The position numbers and the translations under genes were made by a program. A stretch of 64,000 nucleotides of DNA, from assembly GCF_000622225.1 (NCBI RefSeq), contig NZ_JHWD01000003.1, forward strand, positions 1-64,000, read 5' to 3'. The notes beneath the pieces were generated by a model. That model did not search any database, was not told the DNA's origin, and saw only the letters and a list, made by a program, of their open reading frames with translations. Of the stretch, positions 9,562-17,440 are shown one piece after another. The stretch's first letter is position 1, and each line of letters opens with the position of its first letter. The stretch is from Roseomonas mucosa ATCC BAA-692 (GTDB taxonomy: Bacteria; Pseudomonadota; Alphaproteobacteria; Acetobacterales; Acetobacteraceae).

Positions 9562-10686
9562 GTGAAATCTGCCGGCAAGAGGCATCTGCTGATGACGGCC
9601 GATGCGGTGGGCGGCGTCTGGACCTATGCCCTGGATCTCGCCGAGGGCCTCGCCGCGCGGGGCTGGCGGACGACCCTTGCCGTTCTCGGTCCCGCGCCGG
9701 GCATGTCACAGAGGCTTCAGGCACGCCAGGTTCCCGGTCTCGACCTCCACCTCACCAGCCTGCCGCTCGACTGGCTCGCTGAAAATCCCGGGGAACTGAA
9801 GCGTACCGCGGCTGCTGTGGCGCGCCTGTGTCGCGAAACCGGCGCGGAGGTGGCGCAACTGAACACGCCTAGCCTCGCGGCACTGGCGGCGTTCCCGGTG
9901 CCCGTGGTCTCTGTCTGCCACTCCTGCCTCGCCACTTGGTGGGCCACGATGCGCGATAGTCCCCTGCCGCCGGACTTCCTGTGGCGCACGACGTTGCTCC
10001 GCCAGGGCTATGCTGCCTCCTCGGCTCTGGTGGCACCGACACGGGCTTTCGCGGCCGCCACAGCCACCGTGCATGATCTGGCGGAACAGCCGACCGCCGT
10101 CTGGAACGGCCGGCGGCCCCTCGCCTGGACAGGCTCCACATCGCAGGTCGACTCGGTGCTTACGCTCGGCCGCCTCTGGGACGAGGGCAAGAACGTGGCG
10201 GTTCTGGACCGCGCAGCAGGGCGCCTTCGCTGGCCTGTGCAGGCGGCCGGCGCCACCGAGGGGCCGAATGGCGCCCATATCGCCCTGCGGCATATCCATT
10301 CGCTGGGCCGGCTGGATGAGACGGAAGTCACGGTGCTGCTGGCTCAGCGGCCGGTCCTCGCTTCCCTGGCCCGCTACGAACCCTTCGGCCTTGCAGTGCT
10401 GGAGGCCGCGCAGGCGGGCTGCGCCCTCGTCCTGTCCGACATTCCCACCTTTCGGGAGCTCTGGGATGGAGCCGCTGTCTTCGTGCCGCCCGATGACGAG
10501 GCCGCCGTAGCGCTGGCACTGGACCGGATGATGGCTGACCGGGCGGAGCGCGACCGCCTTGGCGATGCCGCCCGGGAACGCGCGCGTCGCTACAGCACGG
10601 CCGCGATGTCGAATGCCATGCTGGCCCTTTATGACTCCCTACCGCAACCGATCGGTCCCGTGACGATGGAAGCCACCGTTCCGTGA
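9562..10686 (+). CDS. Glycosyltransferase family 4-type protein
   Basis: A 374-residue GT-B glycosyltransferase with a GTG start at 9562. The N-terminal half opens with MTADAVGGVWTYALDLAEGL, which resembles the acceptor domain of GT4 enzymes. The C-terminal half carries ARYEPFGLAVLEAAQAGCAL, the E-P-F-G-L-x-x-L-E-A signature of GT4 donor-sugar binding, followed by FVPPDDEAAVALAL. It overlaps the following CgeB-like gene by 4 bases. The likely role is sugar transfer to the product of this island in the cytoplasm. Confidence 0.85.
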   Translation: MKSAGKRHLLMTADAVGGVWTYALDLAEGLAARGWRTTLAVLGPAPGMSQRLQARQVPGLDLHLTSLPLDWLAENPGELKRTAAAVARLCRETGAEVAQLNTPSLAALAAFPVPVVSVCHSCLATWWATMRDSPLPPDFLWRTTLLRQGYAASSALVAPTRAFAAATATVHDLAEQPTAVWNGRRPLAWTGSTSQVDSVLTLGRLWDEGKNVAVLDRAAGRLRWPVQAAGATEGPNGAHIALRHIHSLGRLDETEVTVLLAQRPVLASLARYEPFGLAVLEAAQAGCALVLSDIPTFRELWDGAAVFVPPDDEAAVALALDRMMADRAERDRLGDAARERARRYSTAAMSNAMLALYDSLPQPIGPVTMEATVP

Positions 10687-11810
10687 AATTCGTCTATTTC
10701 ACCCACTCCCTCGCCTCCTGCTGGAACCATGGCAACGCGCATTTCCTGCGTGGCGTGCTGCGCGACCTGCTTCACCGCGGCCACGGGGTCGTGGCGCTGG
10801 AGCCCGCGGGCGCCTGGAGCCGTGAGAACCTTCTGCGCGACCATGGCGAAGCCGGTCTGGACGCCTTCCGCAGCCTCTATCCAGAGTTGCAGCCACGCAT
10901 CTTCGCGACTCTCGACGAGACCGAATCCGCCTTGCAGGAAGCTGACGTGGTGATCGTGCACGAGTGGAACGATCCGTCCCTCGTCGCCGCGCTCGGGCGG
11001 ATGCGGCGGCAGGGTGCGCGCTTCACACTGCTTTTCCACGATACGCACCACCGCGCCGTCAGCGATCCGGAAGCGATCCGGCAGTTCGATCTCGACGGCT
11101 ACGACGCCGTGCTGGCCTTCGGCGCGACGCTGGCCGAAGTCTACCGGCGTTGGGGATGGGGCGACCGAGTCTTTGTGTGGCACGAGGCCGCCGACACGCG
11201 GCTCTTCCACCCGCCAGCGCCGGAGCAGGCCCGAGAAGGCCTTGTCTGGATCGGCAACTGGGGGGATGGAGAGCGCGGTGCCGAGCTGGAGGAGTTCCTG
11301 CTCCGTCCCGCCCGTGAGGCACACCTGGGGCTGGATATCCACGGCGTGCGTTATCCAGCCGAGGCCCGAGCCATGTTGGAACACCATGGTGCCCGCTTCC
11401 GGGGCTGGCTGCCCAATGCCCGCGCGCCCGAGGTCTTCGCCCGGCACCTGGCCACGGTGCATGTCCCGCGCCGCTTCTATGTGGAGATGCTGCCGGGCAT
11501 TCCCACCATTCGGGTCTTCGAGGCGCTGGCCTGCGGCATCCCGCTGGTCTCCGCCCCCTGGCAGGATTCCGAGGGCCTGTTCCGTCCTGGACAGGACTTC
11601 CTGGTGGCGCGCGACGGGACGGAGATGACGCGCCATCTCGCCGCGTTGTGCGACGATCCCGCCCTGCGCGCTACCCTCGCCGCCAGCGGACTGGAGACCA
11701 TCCAGGCACGACACAGCTGCGCCCACCGTGTGGACGAGCTCCTGGCCACGCTCGCCTCGCTCGGCACCGCCGCGGCACGCCCCCCCGCCATCGAGGAGAC
11801 CGCATCATGA
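10683..11810 (+). CDS. CgeB-like glycosyltransferase, third copy
   Basis: A 375-residue CgeB-type GT-B protein, GTG start at 10683. MKFVYFTHSLASCWNHGNA aligns with the N-termini of the two copies on the opposite strand. TIRVFEALACGIPLVSAPW is the donor-site motif, followed by GLFRPGQDFLVARDG. Both flanking junctions are 4-base overlaps (GTGA and ATGA), so it is probably translated together with the GT4 gene and the methyltransferase gene. Three diverged CgeB-like paralogues in one locus suggest several sequential transfers. Confidence 0.82.
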   Translation: MKFVYFTHSLASCWNHGNAHFLRGVLRDLLHRGHGVVALEPAGAWSRENLLRDHGEAGLDAFRSLYPELQPRIFATLDETESALQEADVVIVHEWNDPSLVAALGRMRRQGARFTLLFHDTHHRAVSDPEAIRQFDLDGYDAVLAFGATLAEVYRRWGWGDRVFVWHEAADTRLFHPPAPEQAREGLVWIGNWGDGERGAELEEFLLRPAREAHLGLDIHGVRYPAEARAMLEHHGARFRGWLPNARAPEVFARHLATVHVPRRFYVEMLPGIPTIRVFEALACGIPLVSAPWQDSEGLFRPGQDFLVARDGTEMTRHLAALCDDPALRATLAASGLETIQARHSCAHRVDELLATLASLGTAAARPPAIEETAS

Positions 11811-12577
11811 GCAGCACCAGCCGGCTTGCGCACGACGAGATCCGCCGGCGTGCCGAGGCGCTCGGCGAGTGGTTCCACAACATCGACCTGGATGGAGTGA
11901 AGACCGCGCCCAACCATTTCCTCCATGACTATCCTGCCAGCAAGTGGCGCCGCTTCGCCCATGTCGTGCCTGCCGATCTGCGCGGCCGGAGCGTTCTCGA
12001 CATCGGCTGCAACGGAGGCTTCTACTCGATCGAGATGAAGCGACGCGGCGCCGACCGCGTGCTGGGCATCGATTCCGATGACCGCTACCTGGCCCAGGCC
12101 CGCTTCGCGGCGGAGGTGCTGGGACAGGAGATCGAGTTTCGCAACCTTTCTGTCTATGACGTGGCGCGGCTGGGCGAGCGCTTCGACGTCGTGATCTTCA
12201 TGGGCGTGCTCTACCACCTGCGCCACCCGCTGTTGGCGCTGGACCTGATCCACGAGCACGTGGCGCACGATCTTCTGCTGTTTCAGTCGATGCAGCGCGG
12301 CGCCACCGAGGCCATGCCGCTGCAGCCGGACTACGACTTCGCCGAAATCGATGTCTTCGACGATGCTCGCTATCCGAAGCTCCATTTCGTGGAGCAGCGC
12401 TATTCCCACGATCCGACCAACTGGTGGGTGCCCAATGCAGCCTGTGCCGAGGCGATGCTGCGCTCTGCCGGCTTCGCCATCATCGGGCACCCGGAGCAGG
12501 AGGTCTATCTCTGCCGCCGCGCCGAGGCTCCCGAAGGGGCCGGCGCCATCTACCCCGCGAAGGAGCCGCAGGCGTGA
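11807..12577 (+). CDS. SAM-dependent methyltransferase, TIGR04290-like
   Basis: A 256-residue class I methyltransferase. ATG at 11807 overlaps the previous stop. LDIGCNGGFYSIEMKRRGA is SAM motif I, with LGIDSD at the end of beta 2. The segment FMGVLYHLRHPLLALD resembles CmoB-type and TIGR04290-type methyltransferases. WWVPNAACAEAMLRSAGF forms the C-terminal strand region. I recall TIGR04290 members occurring beside sugar genes, but I could not search. It probably methylates a sugar or inositol group of the island's product rather than tRNA. Confidence 0.8.
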   Translation: MSSTSRLAHDEIRRRAEALGEWFHNIDLDGVKTAPNHFLHDYPASKWRRFAHVVPADLRGRSVLDIGCNGGFYSIEMKRRGADRVLGIDSDDRYLAQARFAAEVLGQEIEFRNLSVYDVARLGERFDVVIFMGVLYHLRHPLLALDLIHEHVAHDLLLFQSMQRGATEAMPLQPDYDFAEIDVFDDARYPKLHFVEQRYSHDPTNWWVPNAACAEAMLRSAGFAIIGHPEQEVYLCRRAEAPEGAGAIYPAKEPQA

Positions 12578-13521
12578 TCGAAGCCGCGATGATCTGGAAC
12601 GAGCCCAACAACAAGTCCCACTGGGATCCAGAGCTCGACCCGGAATGGCGCCTCTTCGCCGAAACCGCGAGCGCCGCCGGCCGGGCGATCCATGTCGAGA
12701 ACCCGAACCTCACCCGCGTGCTCGGCGGCATCTCACCGATCGATCCCGGCTTTGTGAACAGGATGCGCGATTACGGCGTGCTGGACCATGTGGACGCCGT
12801 GGCGGTGCACGGCTTCCCGCTCGACTGGAACCTCTGGCAGATCCATGAATGGCCAGCGAGGATCAACGAGATCCGCGCCGTCACCGACAAGCCGATCTGG
12901 GTGAGCGAGGTCGGCATCTCCACCTTCGGGGCCGAGGAGGTGCAGGTCTGGGGCCTGAATCGCACCGCGGAGCTGCTGATCGGCCAGGCACCCCGCATCC
13001 ATTGGTACAGCCTCTATGACCTACCGCGCGAGTGGGGAGCCACCACGCGCCATCGCGAGGCCGAGGGGTCCTCCTACTACCGGCATTTCTACATGGGCCT
13101 GCTGCGCGAGGACGGCTCCCCCAAGCCCGCGGCGGAACACTTCGCGAAGCACGCGCCGGCGATGGGCCTGTGCCAGTGGTTCCACTATCACGACCACCGG
13201 CTGGACGATGCCGTGGCCTGGATGAAGCGGCTCGGCGTCACCTATCTCCGCACCGGCCTCTCCTGGGCCGACAGCTTCCGCCCCAATGCGCTCGACTGGT
13301 TCGATCGCCAGATGGAAGCGCTGCGCGACTTCAACATCACCGTTACCTTCTGCTTCACGCCGGAGCACCGCGGCATCGCCCCGCATCACACCAGCCCGCC
13401 ACAGGTGCCGCAGGAATTCGCCGAGTTCTGCGCCAGCATGGTCCGGCGCTACGCTCCGGGCACGGCTGCGGGCACCGGCGTCGCGGCTCCGGCACCCGGC
13501 CTTGTCACCTCGGCGCTCTGA
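12574..13521 (+). CDS. Glycoside hydrolase, beta-xylosidase-like, halves in permuted order
   Basis: A 315-residue (beta/alpha)8 hydrolase. GTG at 12574 is chosen because it overlaps the methyltransferase stop by 4 bases. IWNEPNN at residues 7-13 carries the expected acid/base Glu (E10), and WVSEVGIS carries the expected nucleophile (E112), as in clan GH-A and GH39 beta-xylosidases. In those enzymes about three strands precede the acid/base Glu. Here the matching segments (RLGVTYLRTGLSWADSF, DWFDRQMEAL and VTFCFTPE) lie after the nucleophile, at residues 219-263. The order therefore looks circularly permuted. No signal peptide is visible, so it may act in the cytoplasm. Confidence 0.75.
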   Translation: MIEAAMIWNEPNNKSHWDPELDPEWRLFAETASAAGRAIHVENPNLTRVLGGISPIDPGFVNRMRDYGVLDHVDAVAVHGFPLDWNLWQIHEWPARINEIRAVTDKPIWVSEVGISTFGAEEVQVWGLNRTAELLIGQAPRIHWYSLYDLPREWGATTRHREAEGSSYYRHFYMGLLREDGSPKPAAEHFAKHAPAMGLCQWFHYHDHRLDDAVAWMKRLGVTYLRTGLSWADSFRPNALDWFDRQMEALRDFNITVTFCFTPEHRGIAPHHTSPPQVPQEFAEFCASMVRRYAPGTAAGTGVAAPAPGLVTSAL

Positions 13522-13533
13522 GAGGAGAGGAGC

Positions 13534-14514
13534 TTGGCTGACACGCTGGCGCCGACCATGCGGGCGGCGGTTCTCGTCGCTCCCGGCCAGATCCGGCTGG
13601 AGGATGTTCCCCTGCCGCAGCCCGGCCCCGGGCAGGTGCGCCTGCGCCTGGAGGGTTGCGGCGTCTGCGCTTCCAACCTCACGCCCTGGGCGGGGCCCGA
13701 CTGGATGCGCTTCCCCACTCCTCCAGGCGACCTGGGGCACGAAGCCTGGGGGTGGGTGGATGCGCTGGGCGAGGGCGTCGCCGGCCTAACGGTCGGGGAC
13801 CGTGTCGCCGCCCTCACCTATCGCGGCTATGCCGAGTACGATCTGGCCGCGTCTGAGGCGGTCGTTCCGCTGCCGGCCTCCCTGGCCGGGAAGCCTTTCC
13901 CGGGCGAGCCGCTGGGCTGTGCCATGAACATCTTCCGCCGCAGCGCCATCGAAGCCGGGCAGACGGTGGCGATCGTCGGCATCGGCTTTCTCGGAGCCAT
14001 CCTCACCCGCTTGGCCACTGAGGCGGGAGCGCGGGTCATCGCTATCTCCCGCCGCACCACCTCGCTCGACCTGGCGCGTGAGATGGGCGCCGCAGAGACC
14101 ATCCCGATGGAGGACCACCATGCCATCATCGAGCGCGTGAAGACGCTGACGGATGGCCGGTTCTGCGAACGCGTGATCGAGGCGGTCGGCAAGCAGTGGC
14201 CGCTCGACCTCGCCGCCGAGCTGGCGCGCGAGCGTGGCCGCCTGATCGTCGCCGGCTATCACCAGGACGGGCCGAGGCAGGTCAACATGTGGCTATGGAA
14301 CTGGCGCGGCATCGACGTGATCAACGCGCACGAGCGCGACCCGGCCATCTACGTGCAAGGCATCCGTGAGGCCGTGGACGCAGTCGCGGCAGGCCGCATC
14401 GATCCGGCCCGCCTGCTGACCCATCGCTACCCGCTGGAACGGTTGGACGAGGCGCTGAACGCCACCCGCGACCGCCCGGACGGCTTCATCAAGGCCGTGG
14501 TGGTTCCCCGGTGA
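13534..14514 (+). CDS. Zinc-type medium-chain alcohol dehydrogenase
   Basis: A 326-residue MDR protein. TTG at 13534 is favoured because GAGGAG lies 6 bases upstream; an internal ATG at 13558 is the alternative. The GroES-like domain has CGVCASN and GDLGHEAWGWV, which supply likely catalytic-zinc Cys, His and Glu ligands. The structural-zinc four-Cys lobe seems absent. VGIGFLGAILTRLA is the NAD(P) motif. It resembles sugar-alcohol and inositol-type dehydrogenases found beside Gfo/Idh/MocA proteins. The next gene starts directly at its stop. Confidence 0.8.
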   Translation: MADTLAPTMRAAVLVAPGQIRLEDVPLPQPGPGQVRLRLEGCGVCASNLTPWAGPDWMRFPTPPGDLGHEAWGWVDALGEGVAGLTVGDRVAALTYRGYAEYDLAASEAVVPLPASLAGKPFPGEPLGCAMNIFRRSAIEAGQTVAIVGIGFLGAILTRLATEAGARVIAISRRTTSLDLAREMGAAETIPMEDHHAIIERVKTLTDGRFCERVIEAVGKQWPLDLAAELARERGRLIVAGYHQDGPRQVNMWLWNWRGIDVINAHERDPAIYVQGIREAVDAVAAGRIDPARLLTHRYPLERLDEALNATRDRPDGFIKAVVVPR

Positions 14515-15515
14515 TGCACCGCCCCCGCCTGGGCTTCCTCGGCACCGGCTGGATCGGCCGCCACCGCATGGAAGCCATCCTCCAGGACAGCCACGCCGAG
14601 GCAGTGGCCATCTCCGATCCCTCCCCCAGCATGGCGGCGGAAGCTCAGCGCCTCGCTCCCGGAGCCGCATTGGTGCCGGATCTCGACGCCATGCTGGCGC
14701 TGAAGCCGGACGGCGTGGTGATCGCCACGCCGAGCGCCCTGCATGCGGAGCAGTCCATCCGCGCCCTGCGCGCCGGCGCGGCGGTCTTCTGCCAGAAACC
14801 CCTGGGCCGCGACGCCGCTGAGGCGCGTGCCGTGGTGGAGGCCGCCCGCGCGGCGGACCGGCTGCTGGGCGTGGACCTGTCCTACCGCTTCACCGAGGGC
14901 ATGCGGCAGATCCGGACCTTGCTGCAGGCCGGTGCCCTGGGGCGGATCTATGCGGTGGATCTCGTCTTCCACAATGCCTATGGGCCGGACAAGCCATGGT
15001 TCTATGACCCGGCGCAGTCGGGCGGCGGCTGCGTCATGGATCTGGGGGTCCATCTGGTGGATCTCGCCCTTTGGGCCCTGGACTTCCCCGAGGTCGAGAC
15101 GGTCTCTGGCCGGCTCTTCGCGGGCGGCGAGCCATTGCGCTCCGCGCCCGGCCGCCGACCGGACCGGGTAGAGGACTATGCCCTCGCCACCTTGACGCTT
15201 GACGGCGGCACGGCGGTCCAGCTCGCCTGCTCCTGGCGCCTCCAGGCTGGTTGCGACGCGGTGATCTCCGCCAGCTTCTATGGCACCGAGGGCGGTGCCG
15301 CGCTGCGCAACCTGGGCGGCTCCTTCTACGATTTCACGGCGGAGCGCTTCCGTGGCACCACGCGCGACGTGCTCTCTGTGCCACCCGATTTCTGGGGCGG
15401 GCGCGCGGCCATGGACTGGGCTCGTCGCCTGTCGGAAGGCGAGTGTTTCGATCCCGCCGCCGAGCACCTCGTCACGGTCTCAGCCACTCTGGACCGCATC
15501 TATGGCGCGGCATGA
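14514..15515 (+). CDS. Gfo/Idh/MocA family oxidoreductase
   Basis: About 333 residues. LGFLGTGWIGRHRM is the N-terminal NAD(P) Rossmann motif and CQKPLGRD is the conserved E/Q-K-P motif with the catalytic Lys. GGGCVMDLGVHLVDLALW contains the D-x-x-x-H pair of the family. Members oxidise sugars, inositols or nucleotide sugars. ATG at 14514 overlaps the dehydrogenase stop (TGATG); a GTG three bases earlier is also possible. It ends the right arm. Pairing with an MDR dehydrogenase and the presence of ino1 hint at an inositol or keto-sugar step. Confidence 0.85.
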   Translation: MHRPRLGFLGTGWIGRHRMEAILQDSHAEAVAISDPSPSMAAEAQRLAPGAALVPDLDAMLALKPDGVVIATPSALHAEQSIRALRAGAAVFCQKPLGRDAAEARAVVEAARAADRLLGVDLSYRFTEGMRQIRTLLQAGALGRIYAVDLVFHNAYGPDKPWFYDPAQSGGGCVMDLGVHLVDLALWALDFPEVETVSGRLFAGGEPLRSAPGRRPDRVEDYALATLTLDGGTAVQLACSWRLQAGCDAVISASFYGTEGGAALRNLGGSFYDFTAERFRGTTRDVLSVPPDFWGGRAAMDWARRLSEGECFDPAAEHLVTVSATLDRIYGAA

Positions 15516-15554
15516 TGCTCCCTCGTCGCACAGGTGCGATTTCCCGGAACCCTG

Positions 15555-15760
15555 AGACACGCTGAACGGCGTCATCGGTAGCCTGGATCTGCTGAAGACA
15601 GGTATCCCCAGGTGCAGGTCAGGGGGGCCAACCGCTATGTCAACGCGGCCCTGGAGGCTGGATCAGGGGAACGGCCTTGGCCTGTCCATGATCCACGGCT
15701 TTGTGCGGCAGAGCGGCAGGCTGGCGCGCAGCACGGGACGCCACTGCGCGGGAGCAGCCG
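15555..15760 (+). pseudogene. Remnant of a hybrid histidine kinase
   Basis: Three fragments in different frames match successive parts of a sensor histidine kinase. From 15562 the frame reads LNGVIGSLDLLK, as in the HisKA region before the phospho-His helix exit. From 15612 another frame reads VRGANRYVNAALEAG, as in the dimerisation helix. From 15667 a third frame reads GNGLGLSMIHGFVRQSG, which is the G2 box of the ATPase domain. The catalytic core between helix and G2 box is missing. I conclude that this is a deleted and frameshifted gene. Confidence 0.75.
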
Positions 15761-15835
15761 GGCCACATCCCGGGGTTTCCGCTGCTCGGCCTTGCCCAAC
15801 GCTACTGGCAGCCCAGGCTTGCCTTCAGTGTTATT

Positions 15836-15854
15836 GATAATGATAATCATAATC
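15836..15854. promoter_or_regulatory. Fur box
   Basis: GATAATGATAATCATAATC matches the classical 19-base Fur consensus GATAATGATAATCATTATC at 18 of 19 positions. It lies 107 bases upstream of the yncE-like start, in the only AT-rich patch of the area. It implies repression by iron-loaded Fur. Confidence 0.85.
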
Positions 15855-15961
15855 GTTTAACGGTGGTCGGCCTGAGGAGAGCAGGCGCGCCATTGGTTGC
15901 CGCTTTCCAGCCGTCTGCCTGGGCCACGGCATTCCGGGCCATCGCCGAAAAGGAGAAACAC

Positions 15962-17104
15962 ATGCTCAACCCCGTCTGCCTGCGCTCAGGAACGGCCACG
16001 ATGTCCCGGCGCAGGACGTTGGGATTGCTGACGAGCGGGCTTGCCGTGGCCGCCATGCGCCCAGCATGGGCTGCGCCGAAGATGAAACAAGTCGAGGTGG
16101 CACCGGCCCTCTATGAGTTGGCCTTCAGCCCCTCTCGGAACGCGTTGTTCGTGCTTTCGGCGGGCGGCTTCGCCGAGGGCGCGCCAGCCAGCCGGCTCCT
16201 TCGCCTCGATCCGCAAAGCCTCGCCATCAGGTCAGAACTGACGCTGCCGCTGCGTGGCTTCGGCGTGGCTCTCGATGACATGGCCGGCCGGCTCTATGTC
16301 GGCCACGGCCTGGACGCCGCGGTCAGCGTGGTGGATATCGGCGAGAATCACGTTCTCGGGACGCTGCGGCTCGCCACCAAGGTGAAGGGCGAGGATGGCA
16401 AGGAGGAGTATCCCTACAAGCTGCGGGAGCTGCTCCTCGATCCCTCCGGGGAGCGGCTGTACCTGCCCGGGCTCGGCATGAAGGACAGCCAGGTCTATGT
16501 CGTTAGCACGAAGAACCTGACGGCGGAGAAGCCGATCACCGGCATCGGTCCTGGCGCGACCGGCATCGCCCTGGACCCGGCAAAGGACCGCCTTTTTGTC
16601 TCGACCCTGGCGGGCCAGCTCTGCACCATCGACCGGAAGACGCAGGAGCTGCACCACTCGGTGGAGGCCGGCGGTGCGGAGCAGCCGCTGAACCTCGCCT
16701 ATGACTCCGCCAGCGGCGCCGTGCTGGCGGTGGACCAGGGCATGGAGAACCTGACCCGCTACAAGGAGAAGATGATCCCAGGCTTCGTGTCGAAGAATCC
16801 CGGCAACCGCGTCGTGGCGCTGGAGCCGGAGAGTGGAAAGCTGCTCTGGGAAACGCCGGTGGGACAGGGACCGGTGGCGCTGCGCCTCGATGCCGCGCGC
16901 AAGCGGCTCTTCGTCACCAACCGGGGCTCCGGCTCGGTGAGCGTGCTCGACACGGATCGCCACAGCGTCGCCGAGACCGTGCCGTTACCGCCGCATCCCA
17001 ACAGCCTGGCGTTGGACGAGAAGACCGGCACGGCCTTCGTCTCGGTCAAGCTCCCCTTCGAAAAGATCAAGGAGAAAGAGAGCGTGGCGCGGATCACCCT
17101 CTGA
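15962..17104 (+). CDS. YncE-like YVTN beta-propeller protein, Tat-exported
   Basis: A 380-residue protein starting at ATG 15962, with AGGAG 6 bases upstream. The N-terminus has a twin-arginine signal (SRRRTLGLL, then an Ala-rich stretch ending PAWAA). The body is made of repeating blade motifs such as LFVLSAGG, LYVGHGLDAAVSVVDI, LFVSTLAG and LFVTNRGSGSVSVLD, the pattern of seven-bladed YncE/YVTN propellers. It would be periplasmic and bind a ligand or DNA rather than catalyse. A Fur box precedes it. Escherichia coli yncE is also reported as iron-regulated, so the link seems conserved. The molecular role is unknown. Confidence 0.85.
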   Translation: MLNPVCLRSGTATMSRRRTLGLLTSGLAVAAMRPAWAAPKMKQVEVAPALYELAFSPSRNALFVLSAGGFAEGAPASRLLRLDPQSLAIRSELTLPLRGFGVALDDMAGRLYVGHGLDAAVSVVDIGENHVLGTLRLATKVKGEDGKEEYPYKLRELLLDPSGERLYLPGLGMKDSQVYVVSTKNLTAEKPITGIGPGATGIALDPAKDRLFVSTLAGQLCTIDRKTQELHHSVEAGGAEQPLNLAYDSASGAVLAVDQGMENLTRYKEKMIPGFVSKNPGNRVVALEPESGKLLWETPVGQGPVALRLDAARKRLFVTNRGSGSVSVLDTDRHSVAETVPLPPHPNSLALDEKTGTAFVSVKLPFEKIKEKESVARITL

Positions 17105-17134
17105 TCCGGAGCTCTGTTCCAACCGGACAGAGGC

Positions 17135-17438
17135 AGCGCCATACCGTGCTCGGTGACGGTTTCCTGCAGCAGCCCGATCACCTCCTGCTGGGTCACCGGG
17201 TCGAGACGCGAGGTCGCCTCGTCGGCAAAGAGCCGAACGGGATCGAGCAACAACGCCCGCAAGCGGAAGAACTCAACCCAAAGTACCAGTGAGAGACCCA
17301 GATACAGCGTTACCAGCCCGCCAGGCGCGACGGCGGCGAAGATCATGCGGGCAGCAATGCGGGCGCCGCCTGCACCGTGTCCGAGAGCGCCAGCAGCCCT
17401 CTTTCCAGGATGCCGCCGCGCAGGGCGGCGAGCAGGCC
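17135..17438 (-). pseudogene. Decayed ABC transporter, permease and ATPase pieces
   Basis: Read on the minus strand, the segment first matches a DppC/NikC-type permease: GLLAALRGGILERGLLALSD in one frame, then AVAPGGLVTLYLGLSLVLW in another after a frameshift. It jumps to ATPase sequence, LLLDPVRLFADEATSRLDP, a Walker B and D-loop with the usual E-P-T-S altered to E-A-T-S, and QQEVIGLLQE. Most of both genes is missing, so an internal deletion plus a frameshift is inferred. The IS630 element borders it on the upstream side of the minus-strand reading. Confidence 0.7.
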
Positions 17439-17440
17439 TA

